A stretch of DNA of 64,000 nucleotides, from positions 130,973-194,972 of the forward strand of contig NZ_FOTT01000001.1 in the NCBI RefSeq assembly GCF_900114655.1. Direction: 5' to 3'. The translations under genes were made by a program, and so were the position numbers. Positions within the stretch are counted from its first letter, which is position 1, and each line of letters opens with the position of its first letter. Of the stretch, positions 45,573 to 55,148 are shown in pieces. The notes beneath the pieces were generated by a model. That model searched no databases. It saw only the letters and a list, made by a program, of their open reading frames with translations, and had not been told where the DNA came from. This DNA is from Candidatus Frackibacter sp. WG13. GTDB taxonomy: Bacteria > Bacillota > Halanaerobiia > Halobacteroidales > Acetohalobiaceae.

Positions 45573-45918
45573 GATTATCTTCATCCCTATTAAACCAGTT
45601 CATAAATCCTTCTTGCCAATTCATTCCCTTTCCATTAACCACTTTATTAGTTATCTCTTCTACTTCCTCTGGATTATCTATTTTCGCCAACAACTCAATC
45701 TGTCCTTCACTAACTCCTAATATCCAAAGTTCATTAATGACCTTTGTCAGACATAGAAATTGATTAGAATTAAAATGAAGCCTTTCTAAAACTCTTAAGT
45801 TTTGATTAAACCCTTGCAAATTACTCTGGCTTTTAATAAATTTAATAATTATAAAGAATAGAATAATAATGAAGCTCAAGTAAAATAGTGTTTTAAGTAA
45901 TTGCCAGGAAAAATCCAT
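45565..45918 (-). CDS. fliO: Flagellar protein FliO
   Basis: 117 residues: one N-terminal membrane helix (LFYLSFIIILFFIIIKFI) and a small cytoplasmic domain with VLERLHFNSNQFLCLTKVIN and LWILGVSEGQIELLAKI, the pattern of FliO/FliZ-family proteins. FliO scaffolds FliP assembly. It precedes fliP as expected and overlaps it by eight bases. Confidence 0.88.
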   Translation of the reverse strand: MDFSWQLLKTLFYLSFIIILFFIIIKFIKSQSNLQGFNQNLRVLERLHFNSNQFLCLTKVINELWILGVSEGQIELLAKIDNPEEVEEITNKVVNGKGMNWQEGFMNWFNRDEDNHV

Positions 45919-45932
45919 CTTAACACCTCTAT

Positions 45933-46295
45933 CTAATCTAATATTTTCTCAACCGCTCCTAAAACTCTTTCAGCCTGAAAAGGTTTAACAACAAAATCTT
46001 TAGCTCCAGCTTGAATAGCTTCTACTACCATTGCTTGTTGTCCCATAGCACTACAGATCAATATATTAGCAGTTGGATCTTCATTTAAAATTTCTTTAAC
46101 TGCTGTTATTCCGTCTTTATCGGGCATCGTAATATCCATTGTTACCAAGGTAGGTTCATACTTCTTATATAATTCTATAGCTTCTATTCCATTCTCGGCC
46201 TCTCCTACTACTTCGAAACCAGCCTCCACTAGTATATCTTTAAGCATTACCCGCATAAAAGCAGCATCATCAGCTATTAAGACTGTTCTTTTCAT
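45933..46295 (-). CDS. cheY: Chemotaxis response regulator CheY
   Basis: 120-residue single receiver domain. Acidic pocket (IADDAAFMR, Asp-Asp at about 9-10), phosphorylated Asp in LVTMDITMPDKDG (about 54), Thr/Ser position in ILICSAMGQQ, and Lys in FVVKPFQ (about 104). No output domain, so it binds FliM and FliY directly. ATG 46295 follows AGGAGGGG. Sits between fliY and fliO as in B. subtilis. Confidence 0.96.
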   Translation of the reverse strand: MKRTVLIADDAAFMRVMLKDILVEAGFEVVGEAENGIEAIELYKKYEPTLVTMDITMPDKDGITAVKEILNEDPTANILICSAMGQQAMVVEAIQAGAKDFVVKPFQAERVLGAVEKILD

Positions 46296-46305
46296 CAAAC
46301 CCCTC

Positions 46306-47613
46306 CTACAAACTATTAATCCTTTCCATAGGACTAACTATATCAGTAACTCGGAAACCAAAGTTCTCATCAATTACTACTACCTCTCCTTTAGCTACTA
46401 GTTTCCCATTAACTAAAAGGTCAACTGCTTCTCCTGCTAATTTATCTAATTCAATTACTGAACCATTCCCTAACTCTAAAATATCTTTAATTAGCATCTT
46501 AGTCTTTCCTAATCTAACAGTAACCTCTAAAGGTACATCTTGAATCAGATTTATATTATTCTGCATTCCAGTTGCTTGTCCATTACCTAACTGAGAAAAC
46601 TGTACAGATTGGACATCAACATTATCTTGTCTATTAACAGCCCCACTCTTACTTGCCTCCATCTGTTGTTGCATCTGCTGCGCTTGTTGATTCGTCTGCA
46701 TCTGTGGTTGAGGATGTTGATTATTCTGTACAGGTTGTTGGGTATTTGCTGTTTGCTCTTGCTGTTTACTATTTGCAACCTGCTTAGAAACTGGTTCATC
46801 TACATTCTCCTCAACTATAGCATCTGCCTGGGCTGAAGCTGTCTCTTCTTCCTCAGGTGGGTTAACTAAGTATTCCACTAACTCTTTAGCAAAATCGACC
46901 GGCATTAGCTGTACAATTTCACTATCTATTAAATCACCGATATTCAAATCAAAGGCTACTCTAATTATCGGTTCTTCAACATTAAAATCACGGTCTTTAA
47001 TTTCATCACTATTTAAAGTTAATAATTCAGCATTAGGTGGTGATATATTAACCTTATCACCTTGCATGACTGCTGACATAGAAGTAGAAGCAGAACCCAT
47101 CATCTGATTCATGGCTTCACTAACTGCACTTAGATGCAACTCATTTAATTCTTCATCAGGCTCGCTACCATCTCCTCCCATCATCAGGTCAGAAATGATT
47201 GCTGCATCTCTCTCTTGAATTATAAGCATGTTAAGCCCTTCTAACCCTTCTACGTATTCTACATCAACTAAAACACATGGCCTTTCATACTTATTAATTA
47301 ACTCACTTAGAATGCTCAAACTCACTTTAGGAGCAGTAATTTCTACTGTTTTATTTAATAGACTATATAATGCGGTAGCAGCCGACCCCATTGAAATATT
47401 TCCAATCTCACCAATAGCATCTTTCTCAACATCTGTCAATTCTACACCATAATCTCTTCCGTCATTAGATTTGCTTTCAGTATTCTTATCTTCCTCATTA
47501 TTTATATTTTCTTCATCGCGTTCATTATCTTCACTATCTACATCATTTTCATCATCATTATTTGATGCCAATAAAGCATTAATTTCTTCTTGTGATAGAG
47601 TCTCATCACTCAT
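46306..47613 (-). CDS. fliY: Motor switch phosphatase FliY (CheC-like plus FliN)
   Basis: 435 residues. N-terminal CheY-P-binding peptide ([12 protein letters not shown]), an acidic linker, a CheC-like domain with two intact active sites ([20 protein letters not shown] and [18 protein letters not shown]), a Gln/Asn-rich linker (about 280-345) and a C-terminal FliN domain ([20 protein letters not shown] onward). It is both a C-ring structural part and a CheY-P phosphatase. ATG 47613 follows GGAGAGGAGGG and overlaps the fliM stop by eight bases. The Q-rich linker is longer than usual, making the protein larger than B. subtilis FliY (about 378). Confidence 0.95.
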   Translation of the reverse strand: MSDETLSQEEINALLASNNDDENDVDSEDNERDEENINNEEDKNTESKSNDGRDYGVELTDVEKDAIGEIGNISMGSAATALYSLLNKTVEITAPKVSLSILSELINKYERPCVLVDVEYVEGLEGLNMLIIQERDAAIISDLMMGGDGSEPDEELNELHLSAVSEAMNQMMGSASTSMSAVMQGDKVNISPPNAELLTLNSDEIKDRDFNVEEPIIRVAFDLNIGDLIDSEIVQLMPVDFAKELVEYLVNPPEEEETASAQADAIVEENVDEPVSKQVANSKQQEQTANTQQPVQNNQHPQPQMQTNQQAQQMQQQMEASKSGAVNRQDNVDVQSVQFSQLGNGQATGMQNNINLIQDVPLEVTVRLGKTKMLIKDILELGNGSVIELDKLAGEAVDLLVNGKLVAKGEVVVIDENFGFRVTDIVSPMERINSL

Positions 47614-48610
47614 CTTGACCCTCCTCTCCTTCATCCAAAACACCACTAATTTCTACAGCTAACTTACTACCTATAACTCCTGGCCTTCCTTTAAACTTAT
47701 CTTTGCTACCAATCTTTATTTTAGCTTCTTGGTCAGCCTTTTCATCTAATTTTATCACATCTCCTACTTGTAAGTCTAATAAATCTGCAACAGTAATCGT
47801 TGTGCTAGCTAAGTTAATTACTACTGGTAATGTTGCCTTATTTAATCTATTCTTTAACTTTCTTACACTCTCTTTATTACTACCTTCCCTAGCAGTTGAA
47901 AACCAATATTGAGCATTCAATTTATCAACTATTGGTTCTAATACAATATAAGGAATACAGACATTAATTAATCCCTCAGCTTCTGCTATTTGAGCATCAA
48001 AGGTAGCCAAAATAACCATATCATTACTAGGTACTATCTGAGTAAACTGTGGGTTTGATTCTAAAGATTTAATTCTAGGTTTTAATTCAACTACATTCTC
48101 CCAAGCCTCTATTAGAGCACCTAAACTATTCTTTATTACTCTCTTTAACACCATCTCTTCAATATCAGTAAAGTCACGAATATCATCAGGAGCTGTACCT
48201 TTTCCACCAAATAATCTCTCAATAATGGCATACCCTACTTTAGGATTGACCTCTAAAATAAATTCCCCAGGTAAAGGATTGAAATCACATACACTCATAA
48301 TCGTCGGTTGAGGAAGAGAACGTATGAATTCATCATAAGATAACTGTTCAATAGAATTTAATTCAATACGCACCATTGTTCTCAACTGAGTAGAAAGTGT
48401 AGTCGTTACTAACCTAGCAAAGTTTTCATAAATCATTCGTAATGTTCTTAACTGATCTTTGGAAAGTTTATCAGGTCGTTTAAAATCATATACCTGTACT
48501 GACTTTTTATTACTTTCTTCCTTAATCTCTTCGGCCTCTACCTTACCTGAATTAAGGTCATTTAACAAGTTATCTATTTCATTTTGAGATAATACCCTAT
48601 CATTGGCCAT
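47606..48610 (-). CDS. fliM: Flagellar motor switch protein FliM
   Basis: 334 residues. N-terminal CheY-P-binding peptide ([14 protein letters not shown]), CheC-like middle domain lacking phosphatase residues (about 45-230) with [20 protein letters not shown]-type start and [17 protein letters not shown], then a FliN-like C-terminal domain ([20 protein letters not shown]). It forms the C-ring wall. ATG start. The stop codon is TGA, evidence that TGA is a normal stop here. Confidence 0.96.
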   Translation of the reverse strand: MANDRVLSQNEIDNLLNDLNSGKVEAEEIKEESNKKSVQVYDFKRPDKLSKDQLRTLRMIYENFARLVTTTLSTQLRTMVRIELNSIEQLSYDEFIRSLPQPTIMSVCDFNPLPGEFILEVNPKVGYAIIERLFGGKGTAPDDIRDFTDIEEMVLKRVIKNSLGALIEAWENVVELKPRIKSLESNPQFTQIVPSNDMVILATFDAQIAEAEGLINVCIPYIVLEPIVDKLNAQYWFSTAREGSNKESVRKLKNRLNKATLPVVINLASTTITVADLLDLQVGDVIKLDEKADQEAKIKIGSKDKFKGRPGVIGSKLAVEISGVLDEGEEGQDE

Positions 48611-48623
48611 ATAATTTCACCCC

Positions 48624-49067
48624 CTACTGAACAACAAACTCTGTGAAGAAGACATTAGTTACCTCTCCCTTAGGTATAAACTTATTCAAACTCTTTCTAA
48701 TTTCCTCCCTCAAATCACGAGTTCCTGCTTGACTATTTATGTCATCTTGTTCTTTATTACGTAAAATTGAAATTATAGCATCTCTTACCTGTGGCTTACG
48801 CTTCTTAAGTTCACTAATTACTTCTTCATTACTAACTTCTAATGAGAGGTTTAGTCTAACGTATCTACTTCCTCCAGCTAAATTCACTATAAAATCTCCT
48901 ACTTTATGAGTAGGGCCTAATTTAGTAACTGATCTTTTAGCTTCAGTCGTTTTGATTCCTCCCCCTAACTGCTTCAACATAAAGTAAGAAGTTCCTGCTG
49001 CAATAACTAATGATAAGACAACCATTAATACTACCATTAATTTAAAGTTTTGTCCTTCCTCACTCAT
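48624..49067 (-). CDS. fliL: Flagellar basal-body-associated protein FliL
   Basis: 147 residues from ATG 49067, which is eight bases after GGGGG and overlaps the motB stop. One N-terminal membrane helix (LMVVLMVVLSLVIAAGTSYF) and a periplasmic domain with YVRLNLSLEVSNEEVISELK and VRDAIISILRNKEQDDI. FliL stabilises the stator around the motor. Preceded by motB and followed by fliM. Confidence 0.93.
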   Translation of the reverse strand: MSEEGQNFKLMVVLMVVLSLVIAAGTSYFMLKQLGGGIKTTEAKRSVTKLGPTHKVGDFIVNLAGGSRYVRLNLSLEVSNEEVISELKKRKPQVRDAIISILRNKEQDDINSQAGTRDLREEIRKSLNKFIPKGEVTNVFFTEFVVQ

Positions 49068-49809
49068 TGACATTGCCCCCTTTTCCCTTACCTTGCTTAC
49101 CAAATTCCTTTTTTAAAACAATAACATCTACTCTTCTATTTAGAGATCTATTTTTAGCATTAGTATTCGGTTTAATTGGTTTATATTTAGCATAACCTGC
49201 TGCCGATAGTTTGGCCGGGTCAATTCCATTATTTTCAATAAAATGTCTAACTACATTAGTGGCTCGAGCAGTCGATAATTCCCAATTCGAAGGAAACCTT
49301 GAATTATTAATAGGCAAGTCATCAGTATGACCTTCCACCATGATTTGATTAGGTACTTTATCAATAATACCTGCTATCTTATCTAATATATTATATGAAT
49401 TCTTCTTGATTTTAGCTTCACCTAAATCAAATAAGACTTTACCGGTAAATCTAATAGTTAACCCCCGGTCTGTCATTTCTAACTTAATCTCTTCTTGTAA
49501 GTTTTCATCTTTTATATACTGGGCAATCTTTTGGGCAATCTGATTAAAACGTTGTAAGCCTATCTCTTTTCTATCAACCCCGGCAGTAATTAATTTCGCT
49601 GAAGAGATAGTCTTCCCCCCTTCTAAAACACCTAACTTCCCCTTAAGAGCCTCAATAACCATTTGGAATTTTTCTACATTTATCGATGAAAAAGAGTATA
49701 AAAGTACAAAAAATGCTAATAAAAGAGTCATCATATCGCCATATGTAACTAACCAATTATCTCCTCCACCGTTATCTTCCTGTGAACGTTTCTTTTTACG
49801 ACGCGGCAT
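49060..49809 (-). CDS. motB: Flagellar stator protein MotB
   Basis: 249 residues. Basic N-terminus (MPRRKKKRS), one helix with the ion-binding Asp (TYGDMMTLLLAFFVLLYS, Asp about 25), and an OmpA-like peptidoglycan-binding domain (MVEGHTDDLPI, LSTARATNVVRHFIENNGID). Anchors MotA to the wall. H+ or Na+ coupling cannot be decided. ATG 49809 is preferred over 49839 because it gives the canonical N-terminus; it overlaps motA by 14 bases. Stop is TGA. Confidence 0.94.
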   Translation of the reverse strand: MPRRKKKRSQEDNGGGDNWLVTYGDMMTLLLAFFVLLYSFSSINVEKFQMVIEALKGKLGVLEGGKTISSAKLITAGVDRKEIGLQRFNQIAQKIAQYIKDENLQEEIKLEMTDRGLTIRFTGKVLFDLGEAKIKKNSYNILDKIAGIIDKVPNQIMVEGHTDDLPINNSRFPSNWELSTARATNVVRHFIENNGIDPAKLSAAGYAKYKPIKPNTNAKNRSLNRRVDVIVLKKEFGKQGKGKGGNVNE

Positions 49810-50617
49810 TACTTCCCACCGCCATTTCTCCTTCTGCATTCAATTCTTCTTCTTCTAACGTTTCACGAATCGAGCCTGATAAGAAGGCCTTCAACTTCTC
49901 TTCAACGATTCTTGGGTTTTCCCCAGCTTGAATCGATAAAATTCCTTCAATCATTACTTCTTTTACTAAAATCTCTTCTTCACTCTTCATCTTTAATTTT
50001 TTAGATAGAGGTATAAAGATTAAGTTAGCCATAAATGTACCATAAAAAGTAGTAATCAAGGCAGTTGCTAAACCACCGCCTACATTTTGAGGGTCATCTA
50101 AAGTACTTAACATCTGAATTAAACCAATTAACGTTCCCATCATTCCAAAAGCAGGTGCCAGTTCAGCCATAGTACCAAAGATACCACGACTAGTAGCATG
50201 ACGTTCATCTAAAAAAGCTAATTCTGTTTCTAAAATACTTCTTACTAGCTCTGAATCTGTCCCATCCACTACCAATTGAATTCCCTTTTGTAAGAATGGT
50301 TCATCCAAATCTTGAGTCTCATCCTCTAAAGCTAATAACCCTTCTCTTCTTGCCTTTTCAGCAAAACTTACTAAAATGGAGATAACTTCTTGTGGGTCCA
50401 TGCTTTGTTCATAAAAGGCTATCTTCAAGATCTTAATTAAATCTTGAATATGTTTAAAAGAGTAACTTGCTGTAGCTGCTGCTAATGTTCCTCCTACTAC
50501 AATTAATAGCGAACTAAAACTAACAAAGATAATTGGCTGACCACCAAGGATTATTGCTCCGATAATCAAAACTAATCCTACAGCAAAGCCACCTACAGTT
50601 GCTAAATCTAGTTTCAT
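49796..50617 (-). CDS. motA: Flagellar stator protein MotA
   Basis: 273 residues with four membrane helices. MotA/TolQ/ExbB-type core: PAFGMMGTLIGLIQMLSTL (about 153-171) and ALITTFYGTFMANLIFIPL. The cytoplasmic loop (about 60-145) that contacts FliG and the C-terminal EGILSIQAGENPRIVEEKL are typical. motA and motB lie inside the flagellar operon here, between flbD and fliL, whereas B. subtilis keeps them elsewhere. Confidence 0.96.
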   Translation of the reverse strand: MKLDLATVGGFAVGLVLIIGAIILGGQPIIFVSFSSLLIVVGGTLAAATASYSFKHIQDLIKILKIAFYEQSMDPQEVISILVSFAEKARREGLLALEDETQDLDEPFLQKGIQLVVDGTDSELVRSILETELAFLDERHATSRGIFGTMAELAPAFGMMGTLIGLIQMLSTLDDPQNVGGGLATALITTFYGTFMANLIFIPLSKKLKMKSEEEILVKEVMIEGILSIQAGENPRIVEEKLKAFLSGSIRETLEEEELNAEGEMAVGSNAAS

Positions 50618-50835
50618 TATCTCACCTCATTTCTAGAACATATCTCCTTAAATCCTTCATCTATTTCTCTCTTATACCGAATTACTTTATCTATAATTGA
50701 ATCTGCATCTTCTTTAACAACTATCTTACGTCCAGAAGTCAAAGAGATAACAGTATCAGGATTGGCTTCAATCATCTCTATTAAATCCGCATTAACCACT
50801 AATTCAGCACCATTTAACTTAGTCACTTTGATCAA
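50617..50835 (-). CDS. flbD: FlbD/SwrD-family flagellar protein
   Basis: 72 residues from TTG 50835. The family core is clear: IKVTKLNGAELVVNADLIEM, IEANPDTVISLTSGRKIVV. B. subtilis SwrD (YlzI), at the same place after flgE, raises motor torque and is needed for swarming. I choose TTG because GAGGTG lies six bases upstream and family members begin with MIKVT-like sequence; the ATG at 50841 abuts the ribosome binding site. Ends one base into motA's start. Confidence 0.88.
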   Translation of the reverse strand: MIKVTKLNGAELVVNADLIEMIEANPDTVISLTSGRKIVVKEDADSIIDKVIRYKREIDEGFKEICSRNEVR

Positions 50836-50867
50836 AAACATCACCTCTTTTATTTAGTGACAGTAGT

Positions 50868-50910
50868 CAGTGTCGGTGTCAGCCTTAGCCTCACCTTGAC
50901 ACCCACACTG
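50868..50910. repeat. Palindromic CAGTGT/CGGTGT element between flgE and flbD
   Basis: Two 14-base arms (50868-50881 and 50897-50910) pair with one mismatch around a 15-nt loop. The left arm matches the tandem hexamers at 18836-18862, and the loop (GCCTTAGCCTCA) resembles the hexamers of the ispG 3' end. There is no U-tail on either strand, so it is not a typical terminator. Confidence 0.7.
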
Positions 50911-50946
50911 TACTTAAATTTAATTCAACTACTCCCACTTAATCAA

Positions 50947-52593
50947 TTATCTCTTCAAGTTAACCAAAGTCTGCAACATCTGATCTGAAGTACTAATTAT
51001 CTTTGAATTAGATTGGAATCCACGCTGAGCAGTAATCATTTCTGTAAATTGTTGTGCTAAATCGACATTTGACATCTCTAAAGTTCCGGGAGCTACCATT
51101 CCACGACCTCCCGTACCAGCTAAACCAACCTGGGCTTCTCCAGAGTTATTAGAGGTCTTATAAAGAGTATCACCTTCTTTAGACAATCCAGCAGGATTAC
51201 TGAAGTTAGCTATTCCAACCTTAGCTAATGTCTTATTATAACCATTATCATATGAACCGGTTATAGTTCCTGAACCATCGATAGTAAAGCTTTGTAAATC
51301 TCCTTGTGGATAGCCATCTGCAGTATCAAAATCAGCTGTCATATCGCCAGCAAACTGAGTAAACTCTGCAAAATCTAAAGTAACAGCCTGACCATCAGCG
51401 GCACCACCATTAGGATCAAAAGTTAGGTCAACAGTTCCGCCACCTACTACGTTCCCCTCAGCATCAAAAGTAATTGTATGGCTAGAACCACCAAACCATT
51501 GTCCAGTACCTGCATTAGCAGTCGCACCACTTACATTGGCATCACTTTCTTTAATTGTCCAAGTATTATAACTTGTCTTTTTAGCTGTTAGGCTTACTGT
51601 ATGTCTTGTTCCTTGGGAGTCAAACACATCCGTAGTAATCGTTCGCTTAGCGTTTAATGTATATTTACCATCAACAATTTCACCTGAGTTATTAGCTGTA
51701 AATATTGAATTAGAATTAATATCATCATTGGATACTGGTAAATCTAATGATGTATTACCACCACCAGCTACACTCGATATACTAATACCACTTGCTCCTG
51801 TAAATGATGTTCCACCAACACCTTTTGTATCATCAATTTCAACAACTTGTCCTTCTTCATCCAAAGTTATATATCCAGTTAACTTATTAGTACCTGATGA
51901 AGAAAATGTAGTAGTAGCATCATCAGCAGTAAGTGTAAATTTCCATTCATTATAGTTTTCTGTCTTCTTCAAATCTACATTTATATTATCAGTATTTCCA
52001 CCACCATCACTTATTAAAAATTTACCAGGACTAGCAACTAAATCATTTTCTGCCGCAGCATTAAGATTACCATTATAAACAATATTCTTGGTTGCATCAG
52101 CATTCATGGTCTGGTCTAAAGCAATATCTGTCATATTATCAGAACCAGTCTTATTAATATCACCACTCTCATCAGCTACCCAGCCTTGAATTCGATAACC
52201 ATTAGCTGAATTAACTAATTTCCCTTCTTGGTCAAAAGATAATGCCCCGGCTCTAGTATATAGCTCTTGCTGTCCATCATTAACTATAAAAAAGCCTTCA
52301 CCTTGAATAGCAACGTCAGTCATCTTACCTGTTGATTGTAAGTTACCTTGTCCCATATTAGTATCGATACTACCTAACGTAACTCCTAACCCAATCTGCT
52401 GTGCATTAGTACCACCTTTACCATTTTGAGGAGCAGATGCACCTTTTATTGTTTGACTTAACATCTCTTTAAATGTAACGCGACTACCTTTATAGCCAAC
52501 TGTATTTACATTCGAAATATTATTACCGATTACATCCATCTTAGTTTGGTGAACCTTAAGTCCAGACACACCAGCGTACATTGAACGCATCAT
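50947..52593 (-). CDS. flgE: Flagellar hook protein FlgE
   Basis: 548 residues. N-terminal rod/hook helix (MYAGVSGLKVHQTKMDVIGN and NISNVNTVGYKGSRVTF), variable Thr/Gly/Asn-rich middle (about 150-430), and C-terminal helix LAQQFTEMITAQRGFQSNSK. Exported by the flagellar machinery without a cleaved signal. The middle domain is longer than in B. subtilis FlgE (264 residues), as in many Clostridia. ATG after AGGAGG. Confidence 0.96.
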   Translation of the reverse strand: MMRSMYAGVSGLKVHQTKMDVIGNNISNVNTVGYKGSRVTFKEMLSQTIKGASAPQNGKGGTNAQQIGLGVTLGSIDTNMGQGNLQSTGKMTDVAIQGEGFFIVNDGQQELYTRAGALSFDQEGKLVNSANGYRIQGWVADESGDINKTGSDNMTDIALDQTMNADATKNIVYNGNLNAAAENDLVASPGKFLISDGGGNTDNINVDLKKTENYNEWKFTLTADDATTTFSSSGTNKLTGYITLDEEGQVVEIDDTKGVGGTSFTGASGISISSVAGGGNTSLDLPVSNDDINSNSIFTANNSGEIVDGKYTLNAKRTITTDVFDSQGTRHTVSLTAKKTSYNTWTIKESDANVSGATANAGTGQWFGGSSHTITFDAEGNVVGGGTVDLTFDPNGGAADGQAVTLDFAEFTQFAGDMTADFDTADGYPQGDLQSFTIDGSGTITGSYDNGYNKTLAKVGIANFSNPAGLSKEGDTLYKTSNNSGEAQVGLAGTGGRGMVAPGTLEMSNVDLAQQFTEMITAQRGFQSNSKIISTSDQMLQTLVNLKR

Positions 52594-52658
52594 AACTTAA
52601 TCGACCTCCTAAAGTATTTTACTTGTATTTGAGCCGCTTCTATCAGTCCACGACTCTT

Positions 52659-52687
52659 AATGGCTTCCTCTTAGAGGTCCAGCCATT
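52659..52687 (-). other. Intercistronic hairpin upstream of flgE's preceding gene boundary
   Basis: AATGGC/GCCATT (52659-52664 with 52682-52687) encloses a CCTC/GAGG stem with a 3-nt loop. It lies in the 102-bp gap between the TIGR02530-type gene and flgE, with no U-tail. Possibly an mRNA-processing or stability stem; I could not match it to a riboswitch. Confidence 0.4.
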
Positions 52688-52695
52688 ATTCCAAA

Positions 52696-53088
52696 TTAAT
52701 CCATCATCACAGCACTATCAATATTAGTAAAGACATTCTCTTTCATATTACCTTCATCAACCGCAGTAATTACCGTCTTATTCTCAACACTGACTACATA
52801 CGCAACGTTATTGACTAAGATTAAAGACTCCTTAGCGCCTTTACTCTCCGCCTTATTAACTGCTGTTTGTAACTTATTTAAGTCTTGAGCAGTTAAATTA
52901 ATATCACGAGAATTTAGTCGTTTCTTAGCATGACCCGAGAATTTAATCCCACTCTTATGTTTTAGCTTCTGCTGTAATACCTTATTAAATGAATTGCTGC
53001 TATTCTTCTTATCAATCTTCCTATTCTGCTTCTTCTGTGGTTTTTGAATAGGGGCTATCGGTCGATTAGAGTATACTTTATTATTCAT
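52696..53088 (-). CDS. Flagellar operon protein, TIGR02530 type
   Basis: 130 residues. A flexible basic N-terminus, then a conserved domain with IKFSGHAKKRLNSRDINLTA, LNKLQTAVNKAESKGAKESL and NVAYVVSVENKTVITAVD. This matches the small family found between flgD and flgE in many Firmicute and other flagellar operons; its biochemical role is not established, perhaps an export chaperone or hook factor. ATG 53088 follows AAGGGGG with seven bases spacing. Confidence 0.82.
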   Translation of the reverse strand: MNNKVYSNRPIAPIQKPQKKQNRKIDKKNSSNSFNKVLQQKLKHKSGIKFSGHAKKRLNSRDINLTAQDLNKLQTAVNKAESKGAKESLILVNNVAYVVSVENKTVITAVDEGNMKENVFTNIDSAVMMD

Positions 53089-53108
53089 TACTAATCCCCC
53101 TTTCATTC

Positions 53109-53522
53109 TTAACCTAAAATCTCATTAATACTTCCGGAATCATACTCTTTCCCAGCTATCACTAATTTAGGACCTTCATCAGTCATCCTTATCTTCTCTA
53201 TAGTTCCTGTTACTTCTTCACCAGTGTCAGGGTCTAGCACTGTAACTTTCTTATTAACTAATCCACCTACCTGTGATAACTGCTGCATTTCTAAAAATTT
53301 ATTCAAATTTTTATTCATATTATTCATCTGCTCCAATGAAGAAAACTGTGCTGTCTGAGCAATAAATGCTTTATTATCCATCGGCTTTAATGGATCCTGA
53401 TACTTCAACTGAGTAACTAACAACTTCAAGAATTCATCTTTACCCATCTTTGAGCTATCATTCTTAATCTGAGTTCTTTCACCAGCAATATAGTTACCAG
53501 AAACTGCATCTACTCCTGCCAT
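53109..53522 (-). CDS. flgD: Flagellar hook-capping protein FlgD
   Basis: 137 residues, a short FlgD. The N-terminal conserved region is intact: LGKDEFL-type segment MGKDEFLKLLVTQLKYQDPL (about 26-45), KPMDNKAFIAQTAQFSSLEQ (about 47-66). The C-terminus is a small beta domain rather than the larger Ig-like domain of enterics, as in B. subtilis. It caps the growing hook. ATG after AGGAGG. Confidence 0.94.
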   Translation of the reverse strand: MAGVDAVSGNYIAGERTQIKNDSSKMGKDEFLKLLVTQLKYQDPLKPMDNKAFIAQTAQFSSLEQMNNMNKNLNKFLEMQQLSQVGGLVNKKVTVLDPDTGEEVTGTIEKIRMTDEGPKLVIAGKEYDSGSINEILG

Positions 53523-53538
53523 TTAATCACCTCCTAAG

Positions 53539-55104
53539 TTAAATAACATAATCAATAGAATCACTACCTATGCTTCTATTCTCCATTAAATTCTGAATCT
53601 CTTTTGCTTCATTCAATGGTATAGAATCAATATCCAAACTATTAGTATCTTGCCTCTGTCTGCTAAAGCCTTGTTGCTGATTAAACTGTTGTTGTCTTTG
53701 TGAGCTGCTAAAATTATCTTCAGCACCTACATCTACAACTACTTCCCCTAACTCAATATTCTTTTCGGCCAAAGAACTCTTCAGCCTAGGAAGTTGGGCT
53801 TCAATAATCTTCTTAACTTGATTATTTTCTGCCATTAATTTTGCAGTCATTATTCCTTCATTCATTACTAATTTTAAATTCAGTTTACCTAAAAACTCTG
53901 GTTCTAACTTTAGAGTTAATTGGTTCTTGCCAAGCGACTGCATCTGCTCTAATTGTCGATTAATTTGATTAATGATCTTTGTTTGGTCTACCCGATTGAA
54001 GATGCTATTAGTATTAAAAGTAGTTTGGTTCAAAACTCTTTGCTTAAGTCCAACCTGTTCCTCGACATTAACTTTATTCTCTTCTAACATCGTTGACTTC
54101 AATTTTGGATTATCTCTGTTTAACTCCATTTTAATTCCTGTTTTCAAATCCTGATTTTTCCCTTTATTATTTAAGTTCATAAATTTAGCTTTGTTATCCT
54201 TTACTTTGCTCTTGTTTTCAAGTGAATCATTTGTAGATACTGAACGCTTATTGACCTGGTTCTGTTTATTCACTTGTCCTTCTTTCTTATTTTGACTTTT
54301 ACTATTTGAGTGCTTGTTTAGTTCACCACTGTTATTTCCAGTTTTAGAGTTATTAGATTTTAGTTTCTGATTATTACTTGTTTCTTTGTTTTCACTATTA
54401 ATTTGATTACTTTCTTTAGTCAATTCTACCTCTTTACCGGAAATTCCATATTTCTTTAATAGCTTATTTAACTTCCTTTTTGTACTCTTTAGACTGTTAA
54501 AGAACTGTAAAGCTTTTTTAGAGTTTTGATTCTTATTTAACAAATCTTTCAGCGGTTGTTCAACTTTTACTAACTTCTCTAAAATTTGCTGTAACGTTTT
54601 AACCTTAAAGTCTTTAAGATTTTTAAAGTTTGACCCTTCTAAATTATTAATCTGATTACTAAGGTTCATAATTAATTTAGATAAGTCATTCTTTAAGGTT
54701 TTAAAGTCTTTTGGAGAAAATGAATTTTCATATGATAAATGATTCACTTTTAAATTCATTAGTTGTTGATAAAGACTACCAATAGACTCTAATAGGCCTT
54801 TTAACTCCTTTGTTGATAATTCAATGTCATTCTTAGATAATAATTCCTTTAATTCTTCTATTTCTTCTTCATTCAATTTTAGGCCATTTAATTTTGGACC
54901 TAATTCATCATCAAATTCCTCACTCTTTGCTCCTTCTATTCTTTCCTTTTCTAGTTCATCATTTTCATCATTCTGTTTGTTAATATTATTCAAGTGAGTT
55001 AAAAAGCTTTCATCCTTATTTATCTTATTCTTGCTAGATGCGTTTGGTGATTGTTGATTTGTCATATTCGAACTATTCAGTTGTAATAGAGCCATTTTCG
55101 ACAC
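53539..55104 (-). CDS. fliK: Flagellar hook-length control protein FliK
   Basis: 521 residues. A long, low-complexity N-terminal and middle part rich in N, K, S, L and Q (the ruler region) ends in a conserved FliK C-terminal domain (about 380-470) with LTLKLEPEFLGKLNLKLVMN. FliK measures the hook and triggers the FlhB switch. GTG 55104 is nine bases after AGGAGGTG and is preferred to the in-frame GTG at 55116. Downstream flgD supports the call. No sequence similarity is expected in the middle. Confidence 0.85.
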   Translation of the reverse strand: MSKMALLQLNSSNMTNQQSPNASSKNKINKDESFLTHLNNINKQNDENDELEKERIEGAKSEEFDDELGPKLNGLKLNEEEIEELKELLSKNDIELSTKELKGLLESIGSLYQQLMNLKVNHLSYENSFSPKDFKTLKNDLSKLIMNLSNQINNLEGSNFKNLKDFKVKTLQQILEKLVKVEQPLKDLLNKNQNSKKALQFFNSLKSTKRKLNKLLKKYGISGKEVELTKESNQINSENKETSNNQKLKSNNSKTGNNSGELNKHSNSKSQNKKEGQVNKQNQVNKRSVSTNDSLENKSKVKDNKAKFMNLNNKGKNQDLKTGIKMELNRDNPKLKSTMLEENKVNVEEQVGLKQRVLNQTTFNTNSIFNRVDQTKIINQINRQLEQMQSLGKNQLTLKLEPEFLGKLNLKLVMNEGIMTAKLMAENNQVKKIIEAQLPRLKSSLAEKNIELGEVVVDVGAEDNFSSSQRQQQFNQQQGFSRQRQDTNSLDIDSIPLNEAKEIQNLMENRSIGSDSIDYVI

Positions 55105-55148
55105 TTTACTTCTCACCTCCTTTCTAAATATTTAGTTAATTTAATCCA

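Noticed and set aside
46587-46799. Minus-strand 70-residue open frame within fliY
   Set aside because: An alternate frame of the Q-rich fliY linker; low complexity makes long open frames likely by chance.
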